From NCBI GenBank assembly GCA_018857735.1, contig JABMCL010002973.1, forward strand, positions 135,001 through 199,000: a stretch of DNA of 64,000 nt, read 5' to 3'. Positions 41,692 through 53,350 of the stretch are shown here, piece after piece (the first letter of the stretch is position 1; each line of letters starts with the position of its first letter). The stretch comes from Alviniconcha marisindica (lineage: Eukaryota > Mollusca > Gastropoda > Provannidae). The translations under genes were made by a program, and so were the position numbers. The notes under the pieces are model-generated. The model saw only the letters and a program-made list of their open reading frames with translations, was not told where the DNA came from and ran no database searches.

Positions 41692-42139
41692 GGCAACCAG
41701 TCGAGATTTGACGAGTTATACGGCGGTTGGTGTCTTTCTTCTTTCTGCTGTTGCTGCTGCTGACTGACTGGGTGTGTGTTTTCAGGTGAACTTGATTTTC
41801 CTACCCAAAAAGAAAAAAAGAAAAAAAGAAAAGAAAAAAAAGATACACTTGTACATATAATTATAGTACTCGTGATTCACCTGCTGTTCCTAATCAGCAG
41901 AGATGATACTTTACCACACAAGGATAAAGCTATTATAAACACACCAGCTTTTCTTCTTCTTCTTTTTACGAATCTGTCCCTGATGACAAATGCACAACCG
42001 CTCAGTACAGAAACAATAATTGCGACGAAGCAAAGTGTGAATAATTATAAAAACCACGAGGCCTAGCCTACTGTCTAAAACTTCGCAACTGTCAAGTAGA
42101 GCAAAAATTCTAACAAAAGTAAGATGATTTCGAACCTGA
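41692..42139. other. unique AT-rich sequence
   Basis: An A-rich AAAG run lies at 41806-41842. Nothing else recognised. Confidence 0.4.
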
Positions 42140-42255
42140 AGAGAGAGAGAAGAGAGAGAGAGGGGGGAGGGGGAGAGAGAGAGAGACTGAGAGAGAGAGA
42201 GGGGGGGGGGGGAGGAGAGAGAGAGAGAGACTGACTGAGGAGAGAGAGAAGAGAG

Positions 42256-42306
<51 letters not shown>

Positions 42307-42307
42307 A

Positions 42308-42380
<73 letters not shown>

Positions 42381-42433
42381 AGACTAAGAGAGACACAGAC
42401 AGACAGACTGACAGAGAAAGAAACAGGAGAGAG

Positions 42434-42491
<58 letters not shown>

Positions 42492-42570
42492 AGAGAGGGG
42501 GAGAGGAGAGGGGGTGTGGAGGGGGGGAGGGAGAGGAGAGAGAGAGAGAGAGAGAGGAGGAGGAGGAGGT
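42140..42570. repeat. (GA)n-(CA)n-(GA)n block
   Basis: About 430 bp of GA with GGGG interruptions, CA at 42301-42377, and GA again. Confidence 0.96.
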
Positions 42571-42727
42571 TGGGGAAGGGGCGTTTGCTAGTCACAGCCC
42601 CCAGAACTGTTTCTGTCTCGCTTTGTGCATTGTGTGCAAACTACAGACCATCAAGTGCCCTGCAGCTCCGGTACAGACGAGGTGTATTTTGGGCCGACGA
42701 AGATCGACGCCCACGTATATATATATC

Positions 42728-42773
<46 letters not shown>

Positions 42774-43208
42774 GTGTTCTGTGTGGGTGTGTGTTGAGTG
42801 TGTGAGTGTGTGTGTGCGTGAGTGTGCATTCGAAACAAGGCAACACAAAAAAAGGTGGCGACCACATGCCGCCCGCCAAATCTCACGAGACTGGCCAGCA
42901 TTTGATTTGAAATGCATTCGCACACCTCGCGCCGAAGAGCTTGCCAACGAGGGAATAATAGGCTGCACATTTTTGAAGTGTTTGCCGCCGTTCAATATCT
43001 GTCATTGTACGATCTCTCTCACCTCACGGCCGGGCGTCGCTGCAAACGAGAGAGTGAAACGGGCTGCGTGCAGTTTTTGAACTCGACCGCAGTTACCCCC
43101 ATCTGTAGGCCATTGCCATTGCAAGTACGAGCTAGTGGACGAGGGAGGAAAATAGTATGCGGTTCTTCTTTAATCAGTAAGTGGCTGGTTTTGTTTGTGT
43201 AAAGTTGT
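42571..43208. other. unique sequence with open frame and (TG)n
   Basis: (TG)n lies at 42730-42830. Downstream, 42840-43080 is open in the plus frame after the repeat (for example ISRDWPAFDLKCIRTPRAEE). No domain is recognised. Confidence 0.3.
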
Positions 43209-43233
43209 GTAAAGTTGTGTGTAGTTGTGTGTG

Positions 43234-43311
<78 letters not shown>

Positions 43312-43338
43312 AGAGAGAGGAGAGAGAGAGAGAGTCTG

Positions 43339-43434
<96 letters not shown>

Positions 43435-43608
43435 GATGAGGGGGAGAGGTGGTGTGTGTGTTGTGTGTGTGTTTGTGTGTGACAGACATATGCTTAGTGT
43501 CTCGTGTGTGTGTGTGTGTCAGACATATACTTAGTGTCTCGTGTGTGTGTGTGCGCGCGTGCGTGCGCGTTCGTGTGTGTGTGTGTGTGACAGACATATA
43601 CTTAGTGT

Positions 43609-43689
<81 letters not shown>

Positions 43690-43700
43690 CTGTAGAAATC
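43209..43700. repeat. (TG)n/(GA)n block with a three-copy CAGACATA unit
   Basis: TG and GA alternate to 43460. GACAGACATATACTTAGTGT then CTCGTGTGTG repeats near 43480, 43518 and 43590, then (TG)n to 43683. Confidence 0.93.
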
Positions 43701-43766
43701 ACCAGTGTCAGTTGCCGTTGCTTACTTCTCTTTTTTCTTTTATGCGTCACTCTGTTCAGACCTCTC

Positions 43767-44547
43767 ACAGCTCGTCAGTGTAAGCTGCAAACACCAGGTA
43801 GATAAATAAAACGCCCGACAGACGGATAAAGCAACTCACATACTATGCGGCCAGTGATAATTTTGCTCGAACGTAGACGCAATCATGCAGTGACTGACTG
43901 ACTGACTGACTTATGGTTTACTAATTCAGTATCATGCCCTTGGCGATCCGATGGCAGTGCTGATTCGGACCATAGCCACTGTTTAGCATGCAAGCTTACA
44001 TTAATTATTCATCGGCTTACTTCGTGATCTGGACTACTCCCCAAAGTGATACTGGCTCTTGAATGGTGTTGAACTGTTTGTAGATGGCAGGTGAGTAATT
44101 GCTTTCTGTTGATACGTGTGTGATGCTGTCAAACACCAGACGTATCGATGATTAGTTTTTTTCTTTCTGTGGATGGTCTTGATTTCTTTTTAATATGGGA
44201 AGACCGAAGGGGCCGGTTGGACATGTTATGTGAACCGTGTGGCATAGGTCAGTCAGTCACTGCATGTGTCTGTGAACCGTGTGGCATAGGTCAGTCAGTC
44301 ACTGCATGTGTCTGTGAACCGTGTGGCATATGTCAGTCAGTCACTGCATGTGTCTGTGAACCGTGTGGCATAGGTCAGTCAGTCACTGCATGTGTCTGTG
44401 AACCGTGTGGCATAGGTCAGTCAGTCACCGCATATGTCTACGTTCGAGCAAAATTATCATTGGCTGCTTAGTATGTGAGTTGCTTCATCCGCCTACCCAG
44501 CGTTTTATTTAGCTAACTGGTGTTTACAGCTTACATCGACGAGCTGT
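43767..44547. mobile_element. 781-bp foldback element with about 140-bp terminal inverted repeats
   Basis: The left end (ACAGCTCGTCAGTGTAAGCT ... TTTTGCTCGAACGTAGAC, 43767-43878) aligns without gaps over 112 bp to the reverse complement of 44436-44547, with about 14 mismatches (about 87% identity), and similarity continues inward to about 43910 through TGACTGACTGAC. The core holds a 42-bp minisatellite (44228-44440). No transposase frame exists. Flanking bases do not show a clear target duplication. It resembles a non-autonomous foldback/hAT-like element (end CAGCTCGTC), but the superfamily is unproven. Confidence 0.85.
44228..44440 (+). repeat. 42-bp minisatellite inside the foldback element, five copies
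   Basis: GTGTGGCATAGGTCAGTCAG then TCACTGCATGTGTCTGTGAA and CC, starts every 42 bp from 44237. The GTCAGTCAGTCACTGCATG part equals the inner end of the left inverted repeat in reverse complement, so the array grew from TIR sequence. The frame CEPCGIGQSVTACV is a by-product of the 3n unit length. Confidence 0.93.
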
Positions 44548-44595
44548 CGCATTTCTGCTCCCCCCCCCCCCCCCGTCTCTCCGTGGCAAACTGAA

Positions 44596-45090
44596 AGGGC
44601 CAGATGGACAGGCTAAATCAACAGGGTTCATCCTGATGGGGCCAGTAAGTCAGGCTCTGAACTGGGGACATACCGAATGGCCAGTTGGACAGGCTAGTCA
44701 AGTGTGGCGAACAGAGCGAAGGGGCCAGTTGGACAGGATTTGAGGAATGGGGATAGGCAGAAGGGGACATACTGGACAGACTGTGAGAACTGGGGGACAG
44801 GCCGAAGGGCCAGTTGGACAGGCTATGAGGAATGGTGTACAGGCCGAAGGGGCCAGTAGGGCAGGCTGTGAGAATGGGGGAAGGGGCCAGTTGGAGAGGC
44901 TGTGGGGACTGGTGGACAGTGCGATGGGGCCAGTTGGACAGGATGTGGGGACTGGTTGACAGTGCGAAGGGGCCAGTTGGAGAGGCTGTGGGAACTGGCA
45001 GAAAGCGAAAGGGCCAGTTGGGCATGCTGTAGTGGGGACTGGAGGACAGAGCGAAAGGGCCGGTTGAACCGGCTGTGGGAACTGGCTGAT
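44596..45090 (+). repeat. about 42-bp minisatellite, about 12 copies
   Basis: GAAGGGGCCAGTTGGACAGG then CTGTGGGGACTGG, spacing 36-50 bp. All frames on both strands are artefacts. It begins about 50 bp after the foldback element. Confidence 0.9.
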
Positions 45091-45311
45091 AGAGCGACGA
45101 AGCGTGACAGAGACAGGCTACAGGCAACGTGCGTGTCCCCAAATATTGTCCAGCTACAACATGTATCATAATGGTCTTTGGTGTCCCGCGCACTCCCAGC
45201 TTCACTGGGGCGCTTGGGGCAAGGGATTAAAGGTCGCGACACGAGCAGTTTCTCAGACCTGAAACTGTACTCATTTCATGTGTATGTCTGGGTTTTTCCA
45301 CCGTGTGAAGT

Positions 45312-45324
45312 GGTTGCGAATGAC

Positions 45325-45380
<56 letters not shown>
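45312..45380. repeat. (CA)n microsatellite
   Basis: Simple sequence, about 55 bp pure CA. Confidence 0.95.
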
Positions 45381-45382
<2 letters not shown>

Positions 45383-45458
45383 TACTGGTTTCAGTCGTTT
45401 GCGCGTCTGGGTCCTGTTTTTACGTTCAGTATGTAGGAAACTAAGAACTTTTAGACAT

Positions 45459-46081
<623 letters not shown>

Positions 46082-46345
46082 TATTTTGTTGTTGTTGATC
46101 GCCTTTAATAGTTTTACATAGCGCTGTTCTCAATCTCCGCTCTCGAGCAGACTCACTGCGCTCGCATGTGATTCTGAATGAGTGACTGTCTTTTAGTAGC
46201 GCGTTTTTGAATATCCACCCAAGTGGTGTAGTTACAGCGCCGTTTGGTTGTTACATGGCTGGTGCCACGTGAAACTGCGCGTTCTGTGTACACCATACGA
46301 CCATGCACCATATTATACTGTATCCCGCACGGTAAGGCGACAGAC
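46082..46345 (+). mobile_element. Rep-H element
   Basis: ACATAGCGCTGTTCTCAATC, GAGCAGACTCACTGCGCTCG, GCGCGTTTTTGAATATCCAC and TGGTGCCACGTGAAACTGCG. Same order as at 30940-31197. Confidence 0.8.
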
Positions 46346-46436
46346 ACGAACGGTGTTGAATACGAAAAGTTCAGTATCGTATCAAGTATCCCTTACAGTA
46401 AGGAGACAAACACGATATTTGTGGGGGGGAAGTTAC

Positions 46437-46690
46437 AAAGACGATGCCCGTGAACCACAATGTTTTGAAGAGAAATAGTGCAGAAGTGGATCGAACCGAG
46501 GCCCTTCTACTTATCAGCCTAGCGCCTTACCGCTGAGCCCAACCGGCTCATTCAGACGGTAAGAGATGTTTCATGCCGGCGATACTTTGAATAACGTGTC
46601 CATAAAGATGATAAAGCATAACTTTTGAAGAGAAATGAGAGTTGAAGCGGGCCCATCTGCTTACCACACCATACTGGTGAATCATAGACC
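46437..46690 (-). mobile_element. two partial Rep-A copies
   Basis: The first (46437-46555) retains the tRNA-like head in reverse complement (GATCGAACCGAGGCCCTTCT). The second (46594-46690) is more diverged (AACTTTTGAAGAGAAATGAG then TGAAGCGGGCCCATCTGCTT). Confidence 0.75.
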
Positions 46691-46703
46691 TCTGTGTTGT
46701 GTG

Positions 46704-46705
<2 letters not shown>

Positions 46706-46760
<55 letters not shown>
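46706..46760. repeat. (TA)n microsatellite
   Basis: About 55 bp of TA. Confidence 0.96.
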
Positions 46761-46766
<6 letters not shown>

Positions 46767-46768
46767 CC

Positions 46769-47089
46769 ATGGTTGAATCAAACCTCACCCAGACTCAAGA
46801 GGTGTTTGACACTGGCTGTAAGGCGATATATTTGAATAACGTATCGTGGACGGAATACGAGAAGCCAAATAACGTACCACGTGTCCTGCGCTGCATCCTC
46901 ATTAAGCGTCGATTGTCTCGTCCACTTTGTGAAGTCGCGCGTGCTTTGCATATTAAGCACTCGGTTACGCCTCGGCCCGACCAGGATAATTATGCTGCAC
47001 GGCAAGTGTCTCCGGCTGGCGCAAAGCGCTGGAGCGGATGGCAGACTGGTCGATTGATTAGCTTGACCCATGGACCGTCCGTGGTTTGA
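46769..47089 (+). other. 106-codon open frame, coding status unknown
   Basis: ATG at 46769 lies just right of (TA)n. The frame (IYLNNVSWTEYEKPNNVPRV, then ILIKRRLSRPLCEVARALH) is not simple-sequence and lies outside recognised repeats. An overlapping minus-strand frame of similar length is also open. No domain known to me. Could be a single-exon gene fragment or chance. Confidence 0.25.
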
Positions 47090-47178
47090 CCAGAGAGAGC
47101 ACACCAGGCTGTCTGCTGTACGTGCTCGCTGGTCGTCGGCCCAACGATAAAGACTTGTCAGTTTGTGGTCATCGGGGA

Positions 47179-47445
47179 AGAGCTCAGGAGCTGTGTGAAA
47201 GTCGAGGTGGGCGTCCCTAATGGTCCTTACGGTCTCTGTGGACGTAAAGCAACATTGAACGTCAACTCAGAGTTCGGGAGCTGTGTGAAAGTCGAGGTGG
47301 CCATCGTGGACTCCCCGTCCCTAATAGTCCTTACGGTCTCTGTGGAAGTAAAGCAACATTGAACGTCAACTCAGGAGCTGTGTGAAAGTCGAGGAGGCCG
47401 TCCCTAAAATGTGCCCTTTGTTGACGTAAAACATCATTGGGCTGA
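47179..47445 (+). repeat. three tandem Rep-C modules
   Basis: GAGCTCAGGAGCTGTGTGAA ... TCTCTGTGGACGTAAAGCAA, starts near 47179, 47268 and 47371. The last unit is shortened. Confidence 0.88.
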
Positions 47446-47458
47446 ACAGGTAGTCTCA

Positions 47459-47634
47459 TCATAGTTCAGGAGCTGTGTGAGAGTCGAGGTGGCCGTCCTG
47501 GGCTGTCCGTCCTAAAGAGCCTTCTGGTTTCCGTGGACGTAAAGCTATATTTGAACCATGCTTCGGCATTGGTCTCAGCTTGTCCCTAATATGTCAACTG
47601 ACATCTGAGGACATTAAGCAACACTACCTACCTA
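47459..47634 (-). mobile_element. Rep-D element, full length, inverted
   Basis: CATAGTTCAGGAGCTGTGTG to TGAGGACATTAAGCAACACT, followed by the ACCTACCTAC repeat, the complement of the GGTA repeat that precedes plus-strand copies. Confidence 0.9.
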
Positions 47635-48022
47635 CAGGTCGTCTGTGTACTGTCGAAAACATGCGTGCACCAGTGGAGACCAGTGCTGGTCCGGTGGGTG
47701 TTGTTGTGTCTGGTGATCCGTGACGAAGGTTCGTTGACCCGTGTCACCCGTGAGGGGTGTACAGAGGGGGGATTATACTGGAGGGGTGCCGGGGTAGGTG
47801 CGCTGCAGACCAGATGGTCGTTGGCGGGGTGTCAGGGAGTACAGTACACCCGGGGACAAGGATGCTGCCGAGTCTTTACTGTTGCTGAGTGGTGTGGTGA
47901 TCGAGGTGGACCGCTTTGACAGACTGTGGGCTGGATGGTGACCGTCTTGTGTGTGGCACTTATGCCCAACCGGGCCGTTTCTGTCGGCTACAGGCCGTTG
48001 TGAGTAAAACGTTGTTTTTGTT
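47635..48022. other. unique G-rich sequence
   Basis: A frame at 47665-47919 shows no domain. Confidence 0.35.
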
Positions 48023-48330
48023 GTCGTTATTGTTGTTGTTTTAAATATATTTGTTGTCGCTGGTTCTGTGGAACAGTTGCCATGAGAGGGAAGTAAAACG
48101 TACCGTCGTTGTTGGTATTTTATTTGCTGTTGCTGCTGCTGTTGTCGTCATCATTTTGTTGTCGTCATCTTCGTTGTTGTTTTAAACTTGTTTGTTGTTG
48201 CTGGTTCTGTGGAACAGTTGCCATGTGATTGTGAGGGAAGTAAAACGTACCGTCGTTGTTGGTATTTTATTGGTTTATTTGCTGTTGATGCTGCTGTTGT
48301 CGTCATCTTCGTTGTTGTTGTCATTGTTCT
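48023..48330 (+). repeat. about 155-bp tandem duplication, TTG-rich
   Basis: GCTGGTTCTGTGGAACAGTT, GGGAAGTAAAACGTACCGTC and GTTGGTATTTTATT occur in both units, which start near 48023 and 48178. Confidence 0.9.
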
Positions 48331-48424
48331 TTGTCCTGCTGTTGTGATCAGGTGTTATCCTGACGCTGGTGTGTTTCTTTTAAATATTTGTTGTATACTA
48401 TATTTGCCTTCTTGTTGGTATTCG

Positions 48425-48560
48425 CTTTGAAGTAACCGTCATAATTGACAGGGCGTTCAATTGTCAGTCTATCTTGTTGACCAGTATGCTTTTTAATTTC
48501 AGCTCGTTTTGAGGTAACCCTATGCGGTTGACTGGAAGCGAAAAATCCAGTAACTAATTT
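48425..48560 (+). repeat. Rep-E/Rep-F tail motifs
   Basis: A reverse Rep-E-like piece (CATAATTGACAGGGCGTTCA, 48440) and a Rep-F (GCGGTTGACTGGAAGCGAAA, 48524). Confidence 0.65.
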
Positions 48561-48665
48561 CTAATTCGTACTTGTTTGATGGAAAGAAGAACCCTGCAGA
48601 CTGTATTATGCTTCTGGTTTAGGTGTGAGAATTTGGAGGGCTGAATTTGTGTGGCGCCCCCCCCC

Positions 48666-48776
<111 letters not shown>

Positions 48777-48926
48777 CACTTTAAAAATCAGTCAGTCAGC
48801 TTGTGGAATTTCTGCTGCGTCAGTTTCCGGGTGACATTCTGCGTTTAAAAGCGATTCACTAACACATCCCTGTAAAAAGAGTGCGGGTGGGGATGGAGGG
48901 AGGGGGTCAGTGCCTGCGCGCGCACG

Positions 48927-48984
<58 letters not shown>

Positions 48985-49312
48985 ACAAAACAAACCCCAG
49001 TAATTTTGTATCCTGCAAAGAGCCTATAATACTTGTTTGCCTTGGCGTGGTTTTAGAGTCTTGTAATTTCTTGCAGCACTCACAGGGGAAACAAACGCTG
49101 ACTGTCCGCTTGAAACTAAAATACTCGGACACGGAACTCTGTCTCTGTCTCTGTCTCTCTCTGTCTCACTCTGCGTCTGCCTGCCTGCCTCTTTCTCTCT
49201 CTCTGTCAGTCTGTCTCTCTGTCTCTCTCTGTTAGTCTGTCTGTCTGTCTGTCTCTCCCTCTCTCTCCCTCTCTCTCGTTCCCTCCCCCTCTCTCTCTCT
49301 CGGGGCAGCGAT
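48927..49312. repeat. (TG)n and TC/TCTG-rich block
   Basis: (TG)n 48927-48981; TCTG/TC-rich 49134-49312. Confidence 0.93.
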
Positions 49313-49480
49313 GAATGAACGGGTGTGTTTAGGTACGTGTAAATAAGGCGGCCTGGGCGGTTTGCCACTTTTAATTACAGAGCGGTCGAGTCTGCCACGC
49401 TCTTCTCTCTCTCTGGAACTAATCCCAGCTTTGTCGCTATTACGGTAGCACAAGTTACACACTCCTTTCTTTTGAGTCTC

Positions 49481-49482
<2 letters not shown>

Positions 49483-49555
<73 letters not shown>
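49483..49555. repeat. (TG)n microsatellite
   Basis: Simple sequence. Confidence 0.96.
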
Positions 49556-49556
<1 letters not shown>

Positions 49557-49559
49557 CTG

Positions 49560-50002
49560 TGTTTGCGCGCGCACGCCCTGATTCCTTTTTTGAACCATTC
49601 TAACCAGCCTGCGACGCGTTTGTAGTGTTAGATCGACCGGCGTTGTATTGTGCGTGTGTCAGTGTGTATGTGGGGAACCCGCCACGGCCCCGTTCCATTG
49701 CCGGCACCTGTTTGATGATCGTCACTGGCGTGGAGGTATTGTGTCGGGACATCGTCATGTTCATGTACCAGCTGCACCACAGTGAGCCGTGTTTGTCCAG
49801 CATTTTTCTGCGGCAGAACTACACGGCGCGAGTGCATTACGACTGGTGGGTGCAGCGCAGATGCAGTGCAATGCAGAGTGAATGCGTGTGGTTGTGAGAC
49901 TCGTTTCCACGATGGGGCGGGCAAGTGGGCATGGTGCAGCGACTTGTTTTCGTTCTAAAGACTCGTGTCAACGCCGGGACGTCTCCGGAGTGGCACTGGT
50001 TA
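49560..50002. other. unique sequence with open frames on both strands
   Basis: Frames of 90 codons (plus, 49625-49897) and 98 codons (minus, 49628-49924) overlap. No domain recognised. Confidence 0.3.
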
Positions 50003-50263
50003 CTTAGTTAGCAGTTGGATTTTAACGTCCTGTGAACAGCACAGGGTCAACTCAGGACAGAGACGGAGGGGTGCTGATTACTTAGCAATTGGATTTTGTT
50101 GTCCTGTCAGCCGCACGGAGAATCTCTGGTTACTTACTTAGCTGTTGGATTTAACGTCGTATTAACCGCACAGGGTCACCTCAGAATAGGGAGACGGAGG
50201 GGTACTGGTTGCTTAGTTAGCAGTTAGATTTTAACGTCCTGTTAGCTGCACAGGGTCACTTTA

Positions 50264-50346
<83 letters not shown>

Positions 50347-50510
50347 CGGAGGGGTACTGGTTGGATTTTAACCCAAAACGTCCTGTCACCCACACAGTGT
50401 CGCCTCAGGATATAGAGAAAGAGGGGTACTGGTTACCTGGCAGTTGGATTTTAACATCCTGTCACCCACACAGTGTCGCCTCAGGATATAGAGACAGAGG
50501 GGTTCTACGC
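50003..50510 (-). repeat. tandem array of Rep-F tail motifs, about 75-90 bp unit
   Basis: About six copies of TTACTTAGTTAGCAGTTGGA, TTTTAACGTCCTGTNAACCG and CACAGGGTCACCTCAGGATA, ending in GAGACGGAGGGGTACTGG. (TA)n and (GA)n (50265-50341) occupy one inter-unit position. Confidence 0.85.
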
Positions 50511-50520
50511 GTTCTCAGTT

Positions 50521-50625
50521 CAAGTTCAGTGTTGCTTTACGTCCACAGAGACCATAAGGACTATTGTATTAGGGACCGGGAGCTCAGGACGGCCACCTCG
50601 ACTTTCACACAGCTCTTGAGCTCTG
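50521..50625 (-). repeat. Rep-C single copy
   Basis: GTTCAGTGTTGCTTTACGTC to CACACAGCTCTTGAGCTCTG. Confidence 0.85.
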
Positions 50626-50744
50626 CCGTTCTCAGCATAGCACTGCCCCCTCTTCAATCAAGCGTAAAGTACAAGCGGACTTTGACTACCAGTGAGCTTG
50701 GATATTAGCGTTTCGCTCTAATAATATGACCTTGGCGGCTGACT

Positions 50745-51050
50745 CAGCGTTGAATCTGAAGAATCAATCGATTCAATTTCAAGCAGACTTAATGTTGAAT
50801 TTGAAAAATCAATCAATTCAATTTCAAGCAGACTTAACGTTGAATCTGAAGAATCAATCGATTCAATTTCAAGCAGACTTAACGTTGAATCTAAAGAATC
50901 AATCGATTCAATTTCAAGCAGACTTAATGTTGAATTTGAAAAATCAATCAATTCAGTTTCAAGCAGACTTAACGTTGAATCTGAAGAATCAATCGATTCA
51001 GTTTCAAGCAGACTTAACGTTGAATCTGAAGAATCAATCGATTCAAACAG
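50745..51050 (+). repeat. 45-bp minisatellite, seven copies
   Basis: GAATCAATCGATTCAATTTC then AAGCAGACTTAACGTTGAAT and CTGAA, exact 45-bp steps. The frame repeats LTLNLKNQSIQFQAD because 45 is 3n. Variation is shared in a higher-order pattern (GAATC and AAATC types). Protein origin is possible but there is no start context, signal peptide or flanking domain. Confidence 0.92.
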
Positions 51051-51181
51051 TTAACCTCCCCCCGACCCCCGCGCGCCCCGTATTCCCTTTTGCCCGCCAC
51101 CACCATGTGCAACGTGTGCCAGACCAGGGTCATGCCCATTGGGACCAAGGTCGTCGCCCCACTATGGCACCACAGATGGTT

Positions 51182-51540
51182 CGTTAGACGTGTTTAACGC
51201 TGTCTGCAGAGAAGAACGGTTACTGGCGGGGCCAGCAAATCCCAGGAGGTTGGGGCCCGGAGAATGAGAGAGGTGTTAGACCTGTCTAACGTTGTCTCGG
51301 AAGAAGTACTTTGGGGGAATGAAATCCTTGCGGGGATGTGGGAGAGAGGTTAGACGTGTTGAACGCCGATTTATGTCCGAGGAAGTACAAGCGGGGAAAG
51401 AAATCCTGGGATTTTGGAGAGGTTGGACGTGTTTAACGTTGTCTCCGAAGAAGTACTTTGGGGCAATGAAATCCCTGGGATTTTGGAGAGGTTAGACGTG
51501 TTTCACGCCGATTTGTGTAGAAAAAGCACTAGCAGGGACT
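51182..51540 (+). repeat. tandem Rep-K array, about 65-bp unit
   Basis: TTAGACGTGTTTAACGCCGA, TTTATGTCCGAGGAAGTAC and AATCCTGGGATTTTGGAGAG-like blocks, about five copies. Homologous to 4288-4357 and 22480-22530. Confidence 0.8.
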
Positions 51541-51689
51541 GAAATTGGGGGGGGGGGGGGGGGGTGGGGGGGGCCTTAAGGCTGCAGTGTCATCACGATG
51601 ATGATCGTGCCGTCAGATGGGCAGCGCTGTGGCCCCTTTTCGTTGTTCCGCTCGTTGCGGAGAGCGCGACCACGAGACAGAGTATACAA
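51541..51689. repeat. G runs and unique sequence
   Basis: G runs at about 51547-51573, then unique DNA. Confidence 0.7.
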
Positions 51690-52690
51690 CACAACTGGTG
51701 TAGCACCACGTCAAAACCGCAACTGGTGTAGCACCACGTAAAACCCACAACTGGTGTAACTCCACGTCAAAAACACAATTGCTGCAACTGCTTGTACCAC
51801 ATCAAAACCACAACCTGTGTAGCACCACGTCAAAACCACAACTGGTGTGGCACCACGTCAAAACAGCAACTGCTTTTACCACGTCAAAACCACAACTGGT
51901 GTAGCACCACGTCAAAACAGCTACTGCTTGTACCATGTCAAAACCGCAACTGGTATATCACCACGTCAAAACCGCAACGGGTTTAGCACCACGCCAAAAC
52001 GACAAGTGATGTGGCACCACGTGAAAATAACTATATGTTTGCAACACTTCAAAACCTGCAGTGGTGTTGAGACACGTCTAACCCACATGGTGTTGCATTG
52101 CGCCAAAACCACAGCTGATGGTGCACCACGTCAAACCCGCAACAGGTGTTGCTTCACTTCAAAACCACAACTGATGGTGAACCACTTCAAACCCACATCT
52201 TGTGAACCACATCAAAACCACAACTGATGGTGAACCACTTCAAACCCACATCTTGTGAACCACATCAAAACCACAACTGCCACGTGAAAACCACAACTGA
52301 TGTTGCTTCGCTTCAAAGCCACAGCTGATGTCGCGCCACGTCAAAGCCACAACTGAGGTTGCACCACGTCAAAGCCACAACTGAGGTTGCACCACGTCAA
52401 ACCCACGGCTGAGGTTGCACCACGTCAAAATCACAACTGATATCGCGCCACGTGAAAACCGCAACTAATGTTGCTTCGCTTCAAAACCACAACTGAGGTT
52501 GTACCACGTCAAAGCCACAACTGAGGTTGCACCACGTCAAAGCCACAACTGAGGTTGCACCACGTCAAAGCCACAACTGAGGTTGCACCACGCCAGTCCC
52601 ACAGCTGAGGTGGCACCACGTCAAAACCACTAGTGAGGTTGCACCACGTCAAAACCACTACTGAGGTTGCACCACGTCAAAAGCACAGCT
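51690..52690 (+). repeat. 28-bp minisatellite, about 35 diverged copies, 1 kb
   Basis: CACCACGTCAAAACCACAAC then TGAGGTTG. The left part has the ACTGGTGTAG variant and the right part the ACTGAGGTTG variant, with 19- to 30-bp units in between. The sub-motif CACGTC is constant. Confidence 0.93.
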
Positions 52691-52717
52691 GGTGTATAGT
52701 AAGGAACCTCACGGTCG

Positions 52718-53050
52718 ATGTGTGACGACACGACAATGTGTCTGAAGTTGCTTGCAAGCACACACAGCCCGATGGCGGAAAGGCAGCTGCTATACAGTAC
52801 AGTGATGCATTGTGCACCGCGTAGGCAGGGTATTGTGATGGTAATATCAGAGGCATGCACAACTGTGCAGTGCAGCGGATGTTGTCAGTGCAGTGCAGAC
52901 GTTTTTCTACGGGTAGCAAGTGGTGTGTATGACAATAGTATGCGCTTAATTGCACCAAACTCCAGGCGCTGGTTTACTGACATCCTTCGGAGGAAGGTGC
53001 GGGAAAGCGAAGTTCGAGAGTGCCCCCCACTTACACGTGTCTTTCGCTAG
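52718..53050 (+). other. 110-codon open frame, coding status unknown
   Basis: ATG at 52718 lies directly right of the 28-bp array. The frame has an internal Cys-rich piece (CTTVQCSGCCQCSADVF) and a basic end (RRWFTDILRRKVRESEV). An overlapping minus frame is also open. No family recognised. Confidence 0.25.
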
Positions 53051-53192
53051 TGTTTTGTTGTTGTTGTTGTTGTTGGGGTTTTGTTGTTGTTGCATTTCCT
53101 GCTTGTTGCCAGTGGCATTGGTGAGATTCTACTATCGACCGGTTTAACACTGTGGACTTGTGTGACACTGACAGCTGTGTGTGTGTGTGTGT

Positions 53193-53228
<36 letters not shown>

Positions 53229-53350
53229 TGTGTCCCCTCGGGCCCACTGGGATTCAGCTGCAGCAGAGGATGGGGCACAACCCCCGGGCCGGGTTGAGAG
53301 GGGTGGTCTTTTGAAGAAAATTGCTTTTTTCACTGCTTCGGTTTTTGGTT
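53051..53350. repeat. (GTT)n and (TG)n with unique DNA
   Basis: GTTGTT runs at 53055-53093; (TG)n at 53178-53226. Confidence 0.85.

Noticed and set aside
44148..44471. 107-codon frame with CEPCGIGQSVTACV repeats, Cys-rich secreted-like
   Set aside because: Produced by the 42-bp minisatellite of the foldback element; unit length 3n and near-identical DNA explain it.
51105..51193. Small frame CNVCQTRVMPIGTKVVAPLW resembling part of a LIM zinc finger
   Set aside because: Only one CxxC pair is present, the expected His/Cys spacing breaks off, and the frame ends inside the Rep-K array.
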